A stretch of DNA of 64,000 nt from Flavobacterium swingsii (GTDB lineage Bacteria > Bacteroidota > Bacteroidia > Flavobacteriales > Flavobacteriaceae). Shown in pieces: positions 8,397-17,844 of this stretch (positions within the stretch are counted from its first letter, which is position 1; each line of letters begins with the position of its first letter). The notes under the pieces were generated by a model, which had not been told where the DNA came from, ran no database searches, and worked only from the letters and a program-made list of their open reading frames with translations. Position numbers and translations under genes: made by a program. The stretch is taken from assembly GCF_900111965.1 (NCBI RefSeq), contig NZ_FOJT01000002.1:310001-374000 (forward strand), in the 5' to 3' direction.

Positions 8397-9962
8397 ATGA
8401 AAAAAGTACTTCTTCTAATCTCAATATTATTTTTTGTAAGTTGTTCATCAATAAAAAAATATAATGAACACCTAAATGATTTAATTTCTGAACAAGATTT
8501 AAAATCTGATACTGATTTTATTTACAACAAGTTACAAGATTTACATCCAAAATTATATTGGTATATCTCAAAAGAAAAGTTAGATTTTAAATTCGATAGT
8601 TTAAAAACTACGATAAATAAACCAATGACGAGTTTTCAATTCTATCAAAAAATTGCGCCAGTTATTTGCGAAGTACGACAAGGACATATGTTTGTAGTTC
8701 CTACAACCAAAAAATTTACCAAGAGAGAAACTGAAAGCATAAAAAAACGTGGAGAAAACCCTTTGTCACAATTTGATTACGAGGTTTTTAATGATAAATT
8801 ATATGTTGTAAAAAATAAATCAAATAATAAATCAATTGAAGTTGGAAGTGAAATTGTCTCTATCGATGGAAAAAATGTTTCAATATTATTAGATGATTAT
8901 AAAAAGAACTTTACTTCTGACGGTTTTAATCAAACGTTAAAAAAGAACTTTTTGGGGCAACGTTTCTCAATGATGTACACTTTAAATAATGATACTAAAG
9001 ATTCTATAAAATATGATTTTAAGATTAAAAATGAATTAAAGTCTATTGTCATAAAAAGACAAATAGTAGATTCGACCGAAATTAAAAAATCAAAAATAGT
9101 TCTTACTAGAGAACAAAAAAAAGCAATCGCAAAAAAGAAAGACATTTTTGGTTATGAAGCCAAAAGCAAAAAATACATGCGAAATCTTAAATTTATAGAA
9201 AAAGATAGCAGCATTGCAATTATAAAAATTCAAGGATTTAAAGAAGGAGATTATGAAGAGTTTTACAAACAAAGTTTCCAAAAAATAAAAAATTTTAATA
9301 CCAAAACTTTAATTATCGATTTAAGAAATAACGGTGGAGGACGACTGAATGAAATAGCAAAACTATATACTTATCTAACCGATAAAGATTTTAATTTTGT
9401 TGAAAAATCATTAGTTACTAAAAAAACTAGCCTATTATACGCCGATTTTTATAAAGGTGGCGGCGTTGCAACTAAAATTCTAAAAACAATTTTTGCTATC
9501 GGATATTATCCATTAATGTATTTTTCGGTTCATAAAAATGAAGATAACAAATATTATAAATATGCAAGTTCTAAAACCAAGAAACCAGATGCAAATAATT
9601 TCAAAGGAAAAGTATATGTACTTATAAATGGAGGCAGTTTTTCAGCCTCAAGTATTATTTCTTCTAATTTGAAAGGTTCAAAAAGAGCAATATTTGTAGG
9701 AGAAGAAACAGGCGGAGCCTATAACGGAACTGTTGCAGGAAGAATGCCAATGGTAGAGATGCCAAACTCTAAAATTAATGTCAGAATGGGACTTATGGCT
9801 TGTATTCCAGCTTATAAAACAGAAGTAGAAGGAAGGGGAATTTTCCCAGATAAAGAAATTTTGCCAACACTTGAGAATAGGATAAATAACAGAGATCCTG
9901 AATTGGATTGGATTTTAAACGATATTAAAAGCGAAAATTTAACTGATTTAGCAAAGCAGTAA
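8397..9962 (+). CDS. S41 family (C-terminal-processing/tricorn type) peptidase lipoprotein
   Basis: 521 residues. A lipoprotein signal ends in the lipobox FVSC (Cys16). The central part (about 135-190) could be a degenerate PDZ domain. The peptidase core shows LIDLRNNGGG, then INGGSFSASS, where Ser416 is the probable nucleophile, then VGEETGGAYNG. The family cleaves proteins or peptides; many Bacteroidota have several such lipoproteins of unknown substrate. It begins 44 bases after the carboxylase gene and is followed by a hairpin at 10005-10038. Family is confident; biological role is unknown. Confidence 0.88.
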   Translation: MKKVLLLISILFFVSCSSIKKYNEHLNDLISEQDLKSDTDFIYNKLQDLHPKLYWYISKEKLDFKFDSLKTTINKPMTSFQFYQKIAPVICEVRQGHMFVVPTTKKFTKRETESIKKRGENPLSQFDYEVFNDKLYVVKNKSNNKSIEVGSEIVSIDGKNVSILLDDYKKNFTSDGFNQTLKKNFLGQRFSMMYTLNNDTKDSIKYDFKIKNELKSIVIKRQIVDSTEIKKSKIVLTREQKKAIAKKKDIFGYEAKSKKYMRNLKFIEKDSSIAIIKIQGFKEGDYEEFYKQSFQKIKNFNTKTLIIDLRNNGGGRLNEIAKLYTYLTDKDFNFVEKSLVTKKTSLLYADFYKGGGVATKILKTIFAIGYYPLMYFSVHKNEDNKYYKYASSKTKKPDANNFKGKVYVLINGGSFSASSIISSNLKGSKRAIFVGEETGGAYNGTVAGRMPMVEMPNSKINVRMGLMACIPAYKTEVEGRGIFPDKEILPTLENRINNRDPELDWILNDIKSENLTDLAKQ

Positions 9963-10004
9963 TTAACATTCAGTTAAATAAAACTTAAATAAACCAAGAA
10001 AATA

Positions 10005-10038
10005 AAATCTACTACTAACTTTACGTAGTAGATTTTTT
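10005..10038 (+). terminator. Hairpin terminator between the S41 peptidase and the M1 aminopeptidase genes
   Basis: AAATCTACTAC pairs with GTAGTAGATTT around a 9-base loop and is followed by a T-run. It lies 43 bases past the peptidase stop and only 14 bases before the next ATG (10052), leaving no room for a separate promoter after it. Confidence 0.75.
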
Positions 10039-10051
10039 ATTTAATATTCTT

Positions 10052-11692
10052 ATGAAAAAACTTTTTCTAGCTTCGATTGTATTGCTTGGATTTCAAAGTG
10101 TTTCGGCACAACTAACTGTCCCTAAAGAGAATTTTACTCACCGTGACACGCTTCAAGGCGGTTTGCGACCAGAAAGAACTTGTTTCGATGTGCAACGTTA
10201 TGATTTGAATATCAAAGTTAATCCAACAGAAAAAACAATAATAGGTTACAACGATATTGCTTTCAAGGTTGTTGAGAACACCAATAAAATTCAAATCGAT
10301 TTATTCGAGAATATGCAAATAGATAGCATTGTTTTTAATAACAAAAAACTGAATTATAAACGTGATGAAATTGCTGTTTTTATCACTTTCAACGAAAGTT
10401 TAAAAGTTGGAAGCCAAGAAAAAATCCGATTTTATTATTCAGGAAAACCAATAATTGCAAAAAGAGCGCCTTGGGACGGAGGCTTTGTTTTTAATCAAGA
10501 TTCAAAAGGAAAACCATGGATAGGTGTTGCTGTGCAAGGAACTGGCGCCAGTTTGTGGTATCCTGTAAAAGATTCTCAAAGTGATGAACCAGATTTAGGT
10601 GCAACAATAAAAGTAGCGGTCCCTAACGGATTGATGAATGTTTCTAACGGAAGATTATTAGGTTCGGAAAACTTAAAAAATGGATATACACGTTGGGATT
10701 GGGAAGTAAAAAATCCTATAAATACTTATGATATTACTTTAAATATTGCCGATTATGCTCACATACATGACAATCATAAAGGACTCGATTTAGATTATTA
10801 TGTTTTGCGTGAAAATGAAGAAAAAGCCCGCAAGCATTTTGAAGAAGTAAAACCTATGATGGATTGTTTTCAGTCTAAATTTGGAAAATATCCATTTGCT
10901 GAAGATGGTTACAAACTTGTAGAAACACCGTATTTAGGTATGGAACATCAAAGTGCTGTGGCTTACGGAAACCAGTACTTAAAAGGGTATTTAGGAAACG
11001 ATTTGTCAGGAACAGGAATAGGAATGCTTTTCGATTTTATTATTATTCACGAAAGTGGCCACGAATGGTTTGGAAACAGTATTACTAGTAAGGATATTGC
11101 CGATATGTGGATTCACGAAGGATTTACACAATATTCAGAAATCGTTTTTACCGAATGCCAATTTGGTTATGATAAAGCCATGAAATATGCCTATGGTTTG
11201 GGTGATAATATAAGTAACGACCAACCAATTATTGGACATTATGGTGTAAATAAAGAGGGTAGTGGAGATATGTATCCAAAAGGAGCATTGCTTATAAACA
11301 CGATTCGTCACATTGTAAATGATGATGAAAAATGGTGGAAAATGCTCTTAAAATATTCTGAAACATACCGCCATCAAATTATTGATACTAAAACGGTAAT
11401 CGATTTTTTTAATCAAGAATCAGGAATCAATTTGACATCCGTTTTTAATCAATATCTCAGATATACTACGATTCCAAGATTAGAATTTAGAAGCAGCGGA
11501 ACTAAAGATCAGTTCGAATTTGCTTGGATTACTGAAGAGCCTAATTTTGAAATGCCAATAGATATTATTTTTAAAAAGAAAAAAATAAGACTTATGGCTA
11601 CAAACAAATGGCAAAAATTACCTTTTGAAATGAAATATGTTTCACAAATCGAGGTTTTAAAAGATAAATTTTACGTAAAAAGTGGTTTGTAA
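10052..11692 (+). CDS. M1 family zinc aminopeptidase, secreted
   Basis: 546 residues. A cleavable signal peptide (MKKLFLASIVLLG to about residue 19, SVSAQ) is followed by an M1 N-terminal beta domain and the catalytic domain. The zinc site is HESGH (His333, Glu334, His337) with the third ligand Glu356 in WIHEGF; the exopeptidase loop is GMEHQSAVAYG. It is shorter than full-length PepN (about 870 residues), having little beyond the catalytic domain and a short tail, as in many Bacteroidota periplasmic M1 enzymes. It removes N-terminal residues from peptides. A hairpin lies directly upstream of its ATG. Confidence 0.92.
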   Translation: MKKLFLASIVLLGFQSVSAQLTVPKENFTHRDTLQGGLRPERTCFDVQRYDLNIKVNPTEKTIIGYNDIAFKVVENTNKIQIDLFENMQIDSIVFNNKKLNYKRDEIAVFITFNESLKVGSQEKIRFYYSGKPIIAKRAPWDGGFVFNQDSKGKPWIGVAVQGTGASLWYPVKDSQSDEPDLGATIKVAVPNGLMNVSNGRLLGSENLKNGYTRWDWEVKNPINTYDITLNIADYAHIHDNHKGLDLDYYVLRENEEKARKHFEEVKPMMDCFQSKFGKYPFAEDGYKLVETPYLGMEHQSAVAYGNQYLKGYLGNDLSGTGIGMLFDFIIIHESGHEWFGNSITSKDIADMWIHEGFTQYSEIVFTECQFGYDKAMKYAYGLGDNISNDQPIIGHYGVNKEGSGDMYPKGALLINTIRHIVNDDEKWWKMLLKYSETYRHQIIDTKTVIDFFNQESGINLTSVFNQYLRYTTIPRLEFRSSGTKDQFEFAWITEEPNFEMPIDIIFKKKKIRLMATNKWQKLPFEMKYVSQIEVLKDKFYVKSGL

Positions 11693-11769
11693 ATTATAAA
11701 TATCTGATTTTTAGACTTTTGTTTTTATTTATTTTGTAAATTAGTGTTATAATTCTAAACTAAAGCAAA

Positions 11770-12192
11770 ATGGAAACAGTAAAAAATTTGAACAAATGGG
11801 CAAATGCTCACACTTACCAATGGCTTGATATACTAAGAATTGCTGTTGGCGTATTTTTATTTACAAAAGGGGTTTCATTTTTAACAAACACCCAATATTA
11901 TACCGATTTAATAGCGCCAATTAAAAATTTAGGAGGCGGAATGCTATTTGTACATTATATTGTCGCTGCGCATCTGGTTGGTGGTGTGATGATAGTTTTC
12001 GGATTACTAACAAGGTGGGCAATTGTGTCGCAACTACCAATTCTATTAGCTGCCTTTTTAATTAATTTTATTGGAGAAATGCACGTTGCAAATTTAATTT
12101 TATCGCTGTCACTTTTTCTTGTTTGTGTTTTCTTCCTTTTTTATGGAAGCGGAAAACATTCGGCCGATTATTATTTTAAGATGCAACAATAA
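11770..12192 (+). CDS. DoxX family membrane protein
   Basis: 140 residues with four hydrophobic segments (about 22-40, 55-85, 85-105 and 110-130), the layout of the DoxX/DoxD-like family. It begins with METVKNLNKWANAH and includes RIAVGVFLFTKGV, the usual start of the first DoxX helix. DoxX proteins are small inner-membrane proteins; some are linked to thiosulfate oxidation or redox stress, but most, including this one, have no proven function. It is a single-gene unit ending at the hairpin at 12256. Confidence 0.82.
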   Translation: METVKNLNKWANAHTYQWLDILRIAVGVFLFTKGVSFLTNTQYYTDLIAPIKNLGGGMLFVHYIVAAHLVGGVMIVFGLLTRWAIVSQLPILLAAFLINFIGEMHVANLILSLSLFLVCVFFLFYGSGKHSADYYFKMQQ

Positions 12193-12255
12193 ACATAAAA
12201 ATAATTTCTGATTTTTTTTTAATACTAAAGTAAAAAGTAAGGAATTTGCTTTAAC

Positions 12256-12306
12256 AAAAAAACACATTTTAATGAAGTAAGAACTTCATTAAGAATGTGT
12301 TTTTTG
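12256..12306. terminator. Long bidirectional hairpin terminator between doxX and tRNA-Tyr
   Basis: An inverted repeat with arms of about 22 bases (ACACATT..TTAATGAAG against CTTCATTAA..AATGTGT, one small mismatch) is flanked by A-runs and T-runs. It lies between the converging DoxX gene (+) and tRNA-Tyr (-), 6 bases beyond the tRNA 3' end. The remainder of 12193-12255 holds nothing I recognise. Confidence 0.8.
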
Positions 12307-12311
12307 TTTTG

Positions 12312-12393
<82 letters not shown>

Positions 12394-12407
12394 TTAATAG
12401 CCGGGTG

Positions 12408-12438
12408 CAAATATAAAATTGTTTTTCTGGTTTACAAA
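12408..12438 (-). promoter_or_regulatory. Promoter of tRNA-Tyr (TTTG-N19-TATATTTG)
   Basis: On the minus strand, TTTG (12438-12435) is followed after 19 bases by TATATTTG (12415-12408), a full match to the Bacteroidota -33/-7 consensus. The tRNA 5' end is 15 bases downstream of the -7 box. Confidence 0.8.
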
Positions 12439-12493
12439 CAAAAAAATAAATAATATTTGTAATTTTTTCTAACTCTTTGGAAGTAAACAAAAT

Positions 12494-12523
12494 AAAAAAT
12501 CTCCTATTACTAGGAGATTTTTA
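12494..12523 (-). terminator. Hairpin terminator after the thioredoxin-like gene
   Basis: AAAATCTCCTA pairs with TAGGAGATTTT around a 4-base loop, with a T-run on the minus strand. It lies 20 bases after the stop codon at 12544. Confidence 0.78.
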
Positions 12524-12543
12524 TAATTGTATGATTTATTAGT

Positions 12544-13691
12544 TTATTTAGCCAATAACTCAGTAATTTTAGCTTTTAGCTCATCACCATGAAGGTCTTT
12601 TGCAACAATATTTCCGTTTGCATCTAATAAAAATGTAGCAGGAATACTTTGTACATTATATGTTGCTGCAATAGGATCTTCCCAATGTTTTAAGTTAGAA
12701 ACTTGTGTCCAACTTAATTTGTCTTTTGTAATAGCTTCTTTCCAAGCAGTTGCTTCTTTGTCTAAAGAAACCCCAATGATATTTAAACCTTTTGCATGAA
12801 ACTCATTGTATAATGCAACGACACTAGGATTTTCTCTGCGGCAAGGTCCGCACCAAGACGCCCAAAAATCGATAATAGTTACTTTTCCAAGAGATTCTTT
12901 AAGCGATACTAATTTTCCGTCAACATTTTTTGCCGTAAAATTAGGAGCACTTTTACCTATTGATAAATCTATTTCTTTAGATTGCTTTTTTTTTCGCCGT
13001 CAAGTTTTGTTTGAATGCTTTTTCCAGGTTTTGTAGCCTTTACATCAGAATCTAATGCTTCGTAAAACTTTTTGATTTTCTCAACTTTAGCTTGTGGATC
13101 ATTAAACATACCTTCAACAAGTAAAACCGAAAGGAATGATTTAGGATTGTTTTCTATGTATTTGTAATTTGAAGTTGTAAATTCTTCTTGAAACGCAGAA
13201 TATTCTTTTCTAAGTTTGTTTATTGCAACTGTATCCTTTTTTTCTGATGCAGCTTGCATTGCAGGCATATTTTTGGTTTGAAAATCCATCATTCTTTTTT
13301 GAATTTTCATCATTTCAGCGTTATATTTTGTTAACTCTTCATTGTTGAATGTTCCAGAAACTTTAGCTAATTGAATACTGTCTTTTTTTATTGCAACGTT
13401 AATGTTCCCTTTTTCAACCACAACGATAAATCCTCCTTGAGTTTTGTCGAAACGAATACTGTGAATTTCTGGTTCTTCAGCTTTACCTTCAAATGTAAAT
13501 TTACCGTCTTTAACTTGTACGGTATCTACAGCTACTACGCCCATTGCAGGAGCAGTATTTTGTTTTTCTAAGAAAACATTTGTTCCGTCAGGAAGTCCTT
13601 TTATTTCTCCCGAAATTTTAAACCCATTTCCAATAATTCCTGTACATGACATTACGAAGGCAGAAAGAGCAATTACAATTATTTTTTTCAT
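12544..13691 (-). pseudogene. TlpA-family thiol-disulfide lipoprotein, split by a one-base frameshift in an A9 tract
   Basis: The first frame (13691-12969, 240 residues) has a lipobox (VMSC), a DUF4369-type N-domain (about residues 25-120) and a helical linker, then ends at TAG. The second frame, with no ATG, runs to the TAA at 12544-12546 and encodes a complete thioredoxin/AhpC-TSA domain with WASWCGPCRREN and a cis-Pro segment (QSIPATF). The two join at a run of nine A on the minus strand (12994-12986). One extra A gives an uninterrupted 382-residue protein of normal length for periplasmic TlpA-like oxidoreductases of Bacteroidota. Either this is a sequencing error or real mutation, or slippage restores the frame: the tract contains the canonical -1 slip site A AAA AAA in the zero frame. 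Confidence 0.88.
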
Positions 13692-13712
13692 ATTTTTAAT
13701 TTATTTTGAGTG

Positions 13713-13720
13713 CAAAAATA
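13713..13720 (-). promoter_or_regulatory. -7 promoter box (TATTTTTG) of the TlpA-like gene
   Basis: On the minus strand TATTTTTG matches TAnnTTTG and ends 21 bases before the ATG at 13691. Confidence 0.6.
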
Positions 13721-13821
13721 AAGTTTTTTATCATTATTAAAAGCAATTTTTGTTATTTTGTTGTTAATTATTTATAGTGCGAACGGCTGATAGTCATATT
13801 TTGTAATCATTTTATATATTA

Positions 13822-14196
13822 ATGAAAAACTGCTACTGTAATTCCAATAGAATATTTTCAGAATGTTGCGAACCGTATATTTTGGGTACTAAAAAAACGC
13901 CAACTGCCGAAACCTTAATGCAATCCAGATATTCCGCTTATTGTGTTCAGAATGTTGATTATCTTTTAGCTACGACACATATTTCGACTAGAAAATTTCA
14001 TGACAAACAAGAAATGTTTGTTTTTGCTTCAGAAAACGAATGGGTGAAACTCGAAATTGTAAATACAACTGAAACAACTGTCGAGTTTAAAGCTTTTTAT
14101 ATTGATAATAAACTAAAATCTCAAATGCATCATGAGATATCTACTTTCAAAAAAGAGGATGGAACTTGGTTTTATGTAGATGGAGAATGCTATTAA
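13822..14196 (+). CDS. YchJ family (UPF0225) protein with SEC-C-like motif
   Basis: 124 residues. The N-terminal CYCNSNRIFSECCEPYI matches the SEC-C-type metal-binding motif of YchJ, followed by the family hallmark TAETLMQSRYSAYC and an NTF2-like C-terminal part with DGTWFYVDGE. YchJ-family proteins probably bind zinc through the Cys cluster; function is not established. It is complete at the C-terminus but lacks the second SEC-C motif that longer members carry. Monocistronic, divergent from the TlpA-like gene. Confidence 0.88.
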   Translation: MKNCYCNSNRIFSECCEPYILGTKKTPTAETLMQSRYSAYCVQNVDYLLATTHISTRKFHDKQEMFVFASENEWVKLEIVNTTETTVEFKAFYIDNKLKSQMHHEISTFKKEDGTWFYVDGECY

Positions 14197-14266
14197 AAAT
14201 TTGCATAAAACAACATTTACTATAACAGAAGATGTTTAGCAACTTTATGTTTTTTATATTTTAAGG

Positions 14267-14746
14267 TTAATCCTTTTTCTTTGTTGGCACGATAAGAATA
14301 GGAATATTTGTATCATGCAATATTTTTTCGGTAGTACTACCAACGAGTATTTTTTCGAGCCATTTTTTGCTATGACTTCCTATTATTACAATATCTACTC
14401 TATGTATATTTGCTGTTTCAAGAATTGCATCGGCATAATTACCTTCTTTTACCAATGTTGTAATTGATGCATCATCTAAATGTTCTTTAACGTTTTCTAA
14501 AAAATCAAAAGCTGTTTTTGTTAAGAACTCGTTATCTGGTTGCGATGTATCTAAGTTTACAAAACCACCAAATCCCATGATAGGATCGTAAATAGTAGCA
14601 TAATTAGCAGGTGACGACAAAACATGTAACAAGATAGTCTCTGCATTCATCGACTTTGCTAACGAAAACCCAATTTCAGCAATTTTTTGCGCCGTAGGGT
14701 TATAATCTAAAGCTATTAAAACTTTGTTCATCTTGATATCTTTCAT
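14267..14746 (-). CDS. Universal stress protein, UspA family
   Basis: 159 residues with the single UspA fold: MNKVLIALDYNPTAQKIAEIGFSLAK at the start, VDIVIIGSHSKKW in the middle, and LVGSTTEKILHDTNIPILIV at the end, including the G-x-x-G-x(9)-[ST]-type nucleotide-binding pattern in variant form. A start at the internal Met6 (14731) is equally plausible because most family members begin at that point. UspA proteins bind ATP or AMP and accumulate under stress. It lies downstream of mnmE's 3' side on the same strand but 74 bases away. Confidence 0.9.
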   Translation of the reverse strand: MKDIKMNKVLIALDYNPTAQKIAEIGFSLAKSMNAETILLHVLSSPANYATIYDPIMGFGGFVNLDTSQPDNEFLTKTAFDFLENVKEHLDDASITTLVKEGNYADAILETANIHRVDIVIIGSHSKKWLEKILVGSTTEKILHDTNIPILIVPTKKKD

Positions 14747-14820
14747 TTGTAATTAGATTAAATGATTTGATATAAAGTTACAAAATATAATTTTTACTTA
14801 TTGATTTTCAACTGATTAAC

Positions 14821-16227
14821 TTATTTTCCGATACAAAAATTTGCGAAGATATTTCCTAAGAGCTCATCGTTAGTCACTTGTCCTGTAATTTCTCCAAAAT
14901 AGTACAAGGCTTGCTTAATATCTATCGCCATTAAGTCTGAAGATAAATTGGTTTGCAAACCATATTTAACTTTCTGAATTTCTTCTAGCGCTTTGAGTAG
15001 CGAATCGTAATGTCTGGTATTGGTCACAATAGTTTCGTTATTGCGCAACGCACCAGTATTTACAAAGGATAATAATTTATTTTTAAGTTCATCTACACCA
15101 ATATTTTCTTTGGCAGAAATTTTAATTAACGATGAATAATTGATAACTGCTAATTTCTTAGAAAGCGATTTTTTTTGTTCTTGATTTAAAGAGTCGATTT
15201 TATTAATAACCACAACTAATGGTTTCAACGGAAACTGATTTTTTATTTTTTCAATTTCAATTTTTAACTTATTCTCATCGTCAATTATCAATTGTAAACT
15301 ATCAATCAAAAATAAAACAACTTGTGCTTGTTCTATTTTTTCGAACGTTTTTTTGATTCCGATGCTTTCTATGACATCTTTTGTTTCACGAATTCCGGCT
15401 GTATCTATGAATCTGAAACCAATACCGCCAATAACCAATTCGTCTTCAATTGTATCACGAGTGGTTCCAGCAATTTCCGAAACTATGGCACGTTCTTCAT
15501 TCAATAAAGCATTCAATAATGTCGATTTTCCTACGTTTGGTTCACCAACAATCGCTACAGGAATTCCGTTTTTGATTACGTTTCCAACAGCAAACGAATC
15601 AATTAAACGTTTTAATACAAACTCGATTCTGTTTAATAAATCATTAAATTGGGTTCTATCTGCAAATTCGACATCTTCTTCGGCAAAGTCTAATTCTAAT
15701 TCAATTAAGGAAGCAAAGTTTAAAAGTTCCTCACGCAGTTTGGCGATTTCATTAGAAAAACCACCACGCATTTGTTGCATTGCAATTTGATGCGCCGCTT
15801 CATTGTCGGACGAGATTAAATCGGCAACTGCTTCGGCTTGGGATAAATCCATTTTTCCGTTCAAGAAAGAACGCAAAGTAAATTCTCCAGCTTGTGCCAT
15901 ACGACAGCCTTTTCGAAGTAATAATTGTATAATTTGTTGTTGAATATAAGTCGAACCGTGACAAGAAATTTCAATCGTGCTTTCTCCAGTATAAGAATTT
16001 GTTCCTTTGAATATGGATAATAATACTTGGTCTAAAACCTTAGTATCATCAACAATATGACCCAAATGCAGCGTGTGCGATTTTTGTTTGGTAATATCTT
16101 TGCCCGAAACCGATTGAAATACTGACGAAGCAATAGTTATGGCTTCTGGACCAGAAAGTCTAATGACTGCAATGGCTCCAGCGCCAGAAGGAGTAGCAAG
16201 CGCAACTATTGTATCGTGGTAAATCAT
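14821..16227 (-). CDS. mnmE: tRNA uridine-5-carboxymethylaminomethyl(34) synthesis GTPase MnmE
   Basis: 468 residues, full length. The N-terminal folate-binding domain begins with DTIVALATPSGAGAIAVIRLSG, followed by the helical domain, a GTPase inserted in it (G1 GEPNVGKS at 228-235, G2 GTTRDT, G3 DTAGIRET, G4 NKID) and the C-terminal FCIGK ending carrying the catalytic Cys. With MnmG it modifies U34 of several tRNAs, in the cytoplasm. It lies 42 bases after the TIGR02757 gene but has its own TATCTTTG promoter box in that gap. Confidence 0.97.
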   Translation of the reverse strand: MIYHDTIVALATPSGAGAIAVIRLSGPEAITIASSVFQSVSGKDITKQKSHTLHLGHIVDDTKVLDQVLLSIFKGTNSYTGESTIEISCHGSTYIQQQIIQLLLRKGCRMAQAGEFTLRSFLNGKMDLSQAEAVADLISSDNEAAHQIAMQQMRGGFSNEIAKLREELLNFASLIELELDFAEEDVEFADRTQFNDLLNRIEFVLKRLIDSFAVGNVIKNGIPVAIVGEPNVGKSTLLNALLNEERAIVSEIAGTTRDTIEDELVIGGIGFRFIDTAGIRETKDVIESIGIKKTFEKIEQAQVVLFLIDSLQLIIDDENKLKIEIEKIKNQFPLKPLVVVINKIDSLNQEQKKSLSKKLAVINYSSLIKISAKENIGVDELKNKLLSFVNTGALRNNETIVTNTRHYDSLLKALEEIQKVKYGLQTNLSSDLMAIDIKQALYYFGEITGQVTNDELLGNIFANFCIGK

Positions 16228-16247
16228 TTTTTTAAGTTTGAGAGGTG

Positions 16248-16255
16248 CAAAGATA
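16248..16255 (-). promoter_or_regulatory. -7 promoter box (TATCTTTG) of mnmE
   Basis: On the minus strand TATCTTTG matches the consensus and ends 20 bases before the mnmE ATG at 16227, inside the short gap after the TIGR02757 gene. Confidence 0.6.
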
Positions 16256-16269
16256 GTGAAAATAAATAA

Positions 16270-17034
16270 TTAGAATTTCTCGAAAACGCCCAAGCCAAAC
16301 AAAGCGAAATCATATTTTACAGGATCGTTAGCATCTAATAATCTCAGATTGGTATCTAATTCGGAAAGTGCTTTGGCATCGTTTTGCTTTCTTAATAACA
16401 ATTCGAGTTTGCGAGCCACATTGCCTGAATGTACATCGAGAGGACAAGATAATGCCGACATAGAAATTGTTTTCCAAAGACCAAAATCGACACCATGAGT
16501 ATCTTGTCTAACCATCCAACGCAAAAACATGTTGATTCTTTTTGCTGCCGAACTATTCATCGGGTCAGAAACATGTTTTTGGGTTCTTGGTGAATGATTT
16601 ACTTCGAAGAATATTTTTTTGAATTCGGAAATGCTTTTTTGCATCGAATCTTTTGTGGCATTTTTAGCAAAAACAGCTTCCAAACCATTGTGATTTGTAT
16701 AAATGTGTTGCAAACTTTTTATAAATTGTATAAAATCTTGCCCGTTGAAGGTTCGGTGAACAAAGTTATCTAACGATTCTAATTGGTTTTCGTTGTGTGA
16801 CATGACAAAATCATAAGGAGAATTCCCCATGAGTTGCATCATTTTATGTGAGTTGTTAATAATCATTTTCCTATTTCCCCAAGCTATAGTTGCGGCTAAA
16901 AATCCAGCAATTTCTATATCTTCTTTTGATGAAAATAAATGCGGAATTTGAATAGGATCACTTTCAATAAAATTTAGATTATTGTAGAGAATAACTTTTT
17001 CGTCAAGAAAAGATTTGAGTTCGGTTTTATTCAT
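16270..17034 (-). CDS. TIGR02757 family (DUF2400) protein
   Basis: 254 residues matching, from memory, the Bacteroidota/proteobacterial TIGR02757 family: [17 protein letters not shown] near residue 40, a central helical region, then [13 protein letters not shown] and [13 protein letters not shown]. No catalytic motif is assigned. Conserved Arg/Trp/Asp positions and the helical pattern recall helix-hairpin-helix DNA glycosylase-like folds, but this is speculation. Its ATG overlaps the lolD stop by 8 bases (ATGAATAA), so the two are translationally coupled. Confidence 0.85.
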   Translation of the reverse strand: MNKTELKSFLDEKVILYNNLNFIESDPIQIPHLFSSKEDIEIAGFLAATIAWGNRKMIINNSHKMMQLMGNSPYDFVMSHNENQLESLDNFVHRTFNGQDFIQFIKSLQHIYTNHNGLEAVFAKNATKDSMQKSISEFKKIFFEVNHSPRTQKHVSDPMNSSAAKRINMFLRWMVRQDTHGVDFGLWKTISMSALSCPLDVHSGNVARKLELLLRKQNDAKALSELDTNLRLLDANDPVKYDFALFGLGVFEKF

Positions 17035-17704
17035 TTATGAGTTCCGATGTAATATTTCCGTCGACCATAATTAGTTTTCTATCGGCCATATTGGCCAATT
17101 CTTCGTTGTGAGTTACGATGACAAAAGTTTGCCCGAATTCGTCTCGAAGTTTGAAAAATAATTGATGCAAATTTTCGGCAGTATGAGTGTCTAAATTTCC
17201 AGAAGGTTCGTCGGCAAAAATGATGGCAGGCTTGTTTATTAAAGCTCTCGCGACTGCTACTCGTTGTTGTTCTCCGCCCGAAAGTTCGTTTGGTTTGTGA
17301 CTCATTCGGTGTTCTAATCCTAGATAGGTTAGAATTTTTGTGGCTTCAACTTCAGTTTCAGTTTTCGATCTATTTGCGATAAATGCAGGAATACAAACGT
17401 TTTCTAAAGCTGTAAATTCAGGTAAAAGTTGGTGAAATTGGAAGATAAAACCTAAATTAAGATTTCTAAATTTAGATAAATCTTTATCGTTCATTTTCAG
17501 AATGTTTTGCCCATTTATTTCTAAAAAAGAACCATTATTTTCTGTAGGTTTGTCTAGTGTTCCTAAAATTTGAAGCAATGTGGTTTTTCCTGCTCCAGAA
17601 GCACCAACTATCGATATGATTTCGCCTTTTTCAATATGCAAGTCAACACCTTTTAACACTTGTAACGTGTCATAACTTTTTTGAATATTTTTTGCTTTAA
17701 TCAT
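17027..17704 (-). CDS. lolD: ABC transporter ATP-binding protein, LolD type
   Basis: 225 residues from the ATG at 17704; an upstream in-frame GTG at 17719 would add five residues, but the family begins [11 protein letters not shown]. Visible motifs are Walker [11 protein letters not shown]-loop [14 protein letters not shown], signature LSGGEQQR, Walker [11 protein letters not shown], and H-loop VTHNEE. It closely resembles LolD/MacB-type ATPases that power lipoprotein release or MacB-like efflux. No LolC/E or MacB permease is adjacent, so the partner must be elsewhere. It overlaps the downstream TIGR02757 gene by 8 bases. Confidence 0.9.
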   Translation of the reverse strand: MIKAKNIQKSYDTLQVLKGVDLHIEKGEIISIVGASGAGKTTLLQILGTLDKPTENNGSFLEINGQNILKMNDKDLSKFRNLNLGFIFQFHQLLPEFTALENVCIPAFIANRSKTETEVEATKILTYLGLEHRMSHKPNELSGGEQQRVAVARALINKPAIIFADEPSGNLDTHTAENLHQLFFKLRDEFGQTFVIVTHNEELANMADRKLIMVDGNITSELINE

Positions 17705-17844
17705 ACAATCTGTTTTCACAAAGAAACAAAGAAATTTGTGTATAATAAAATCTAAAAGTAGAGATTGGTCGTATATGATTATAAAGTTTCGTTAATATTG
17801 ACTTTTTTGAACGTTATTTCTCTAATTTTATAAAAAGTAATGCT

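Noticed and set aside
12806..13036. Plus-strand open frame of 76 codons over the TlpA-like gene
   Set aside because: It is antisense to the thioredoxin domain and crosses the frameshift; its protein has no recognisable feature, while the minus-strand frame encodes WCGPC.
15353..15790. Plus-strand open frame of 145 codons inside mnmE
   Set aside because: Exactly antisense to the MnmE GTPase domain; low-complexity Ser/Asn-rich product typical of a shadow frame.
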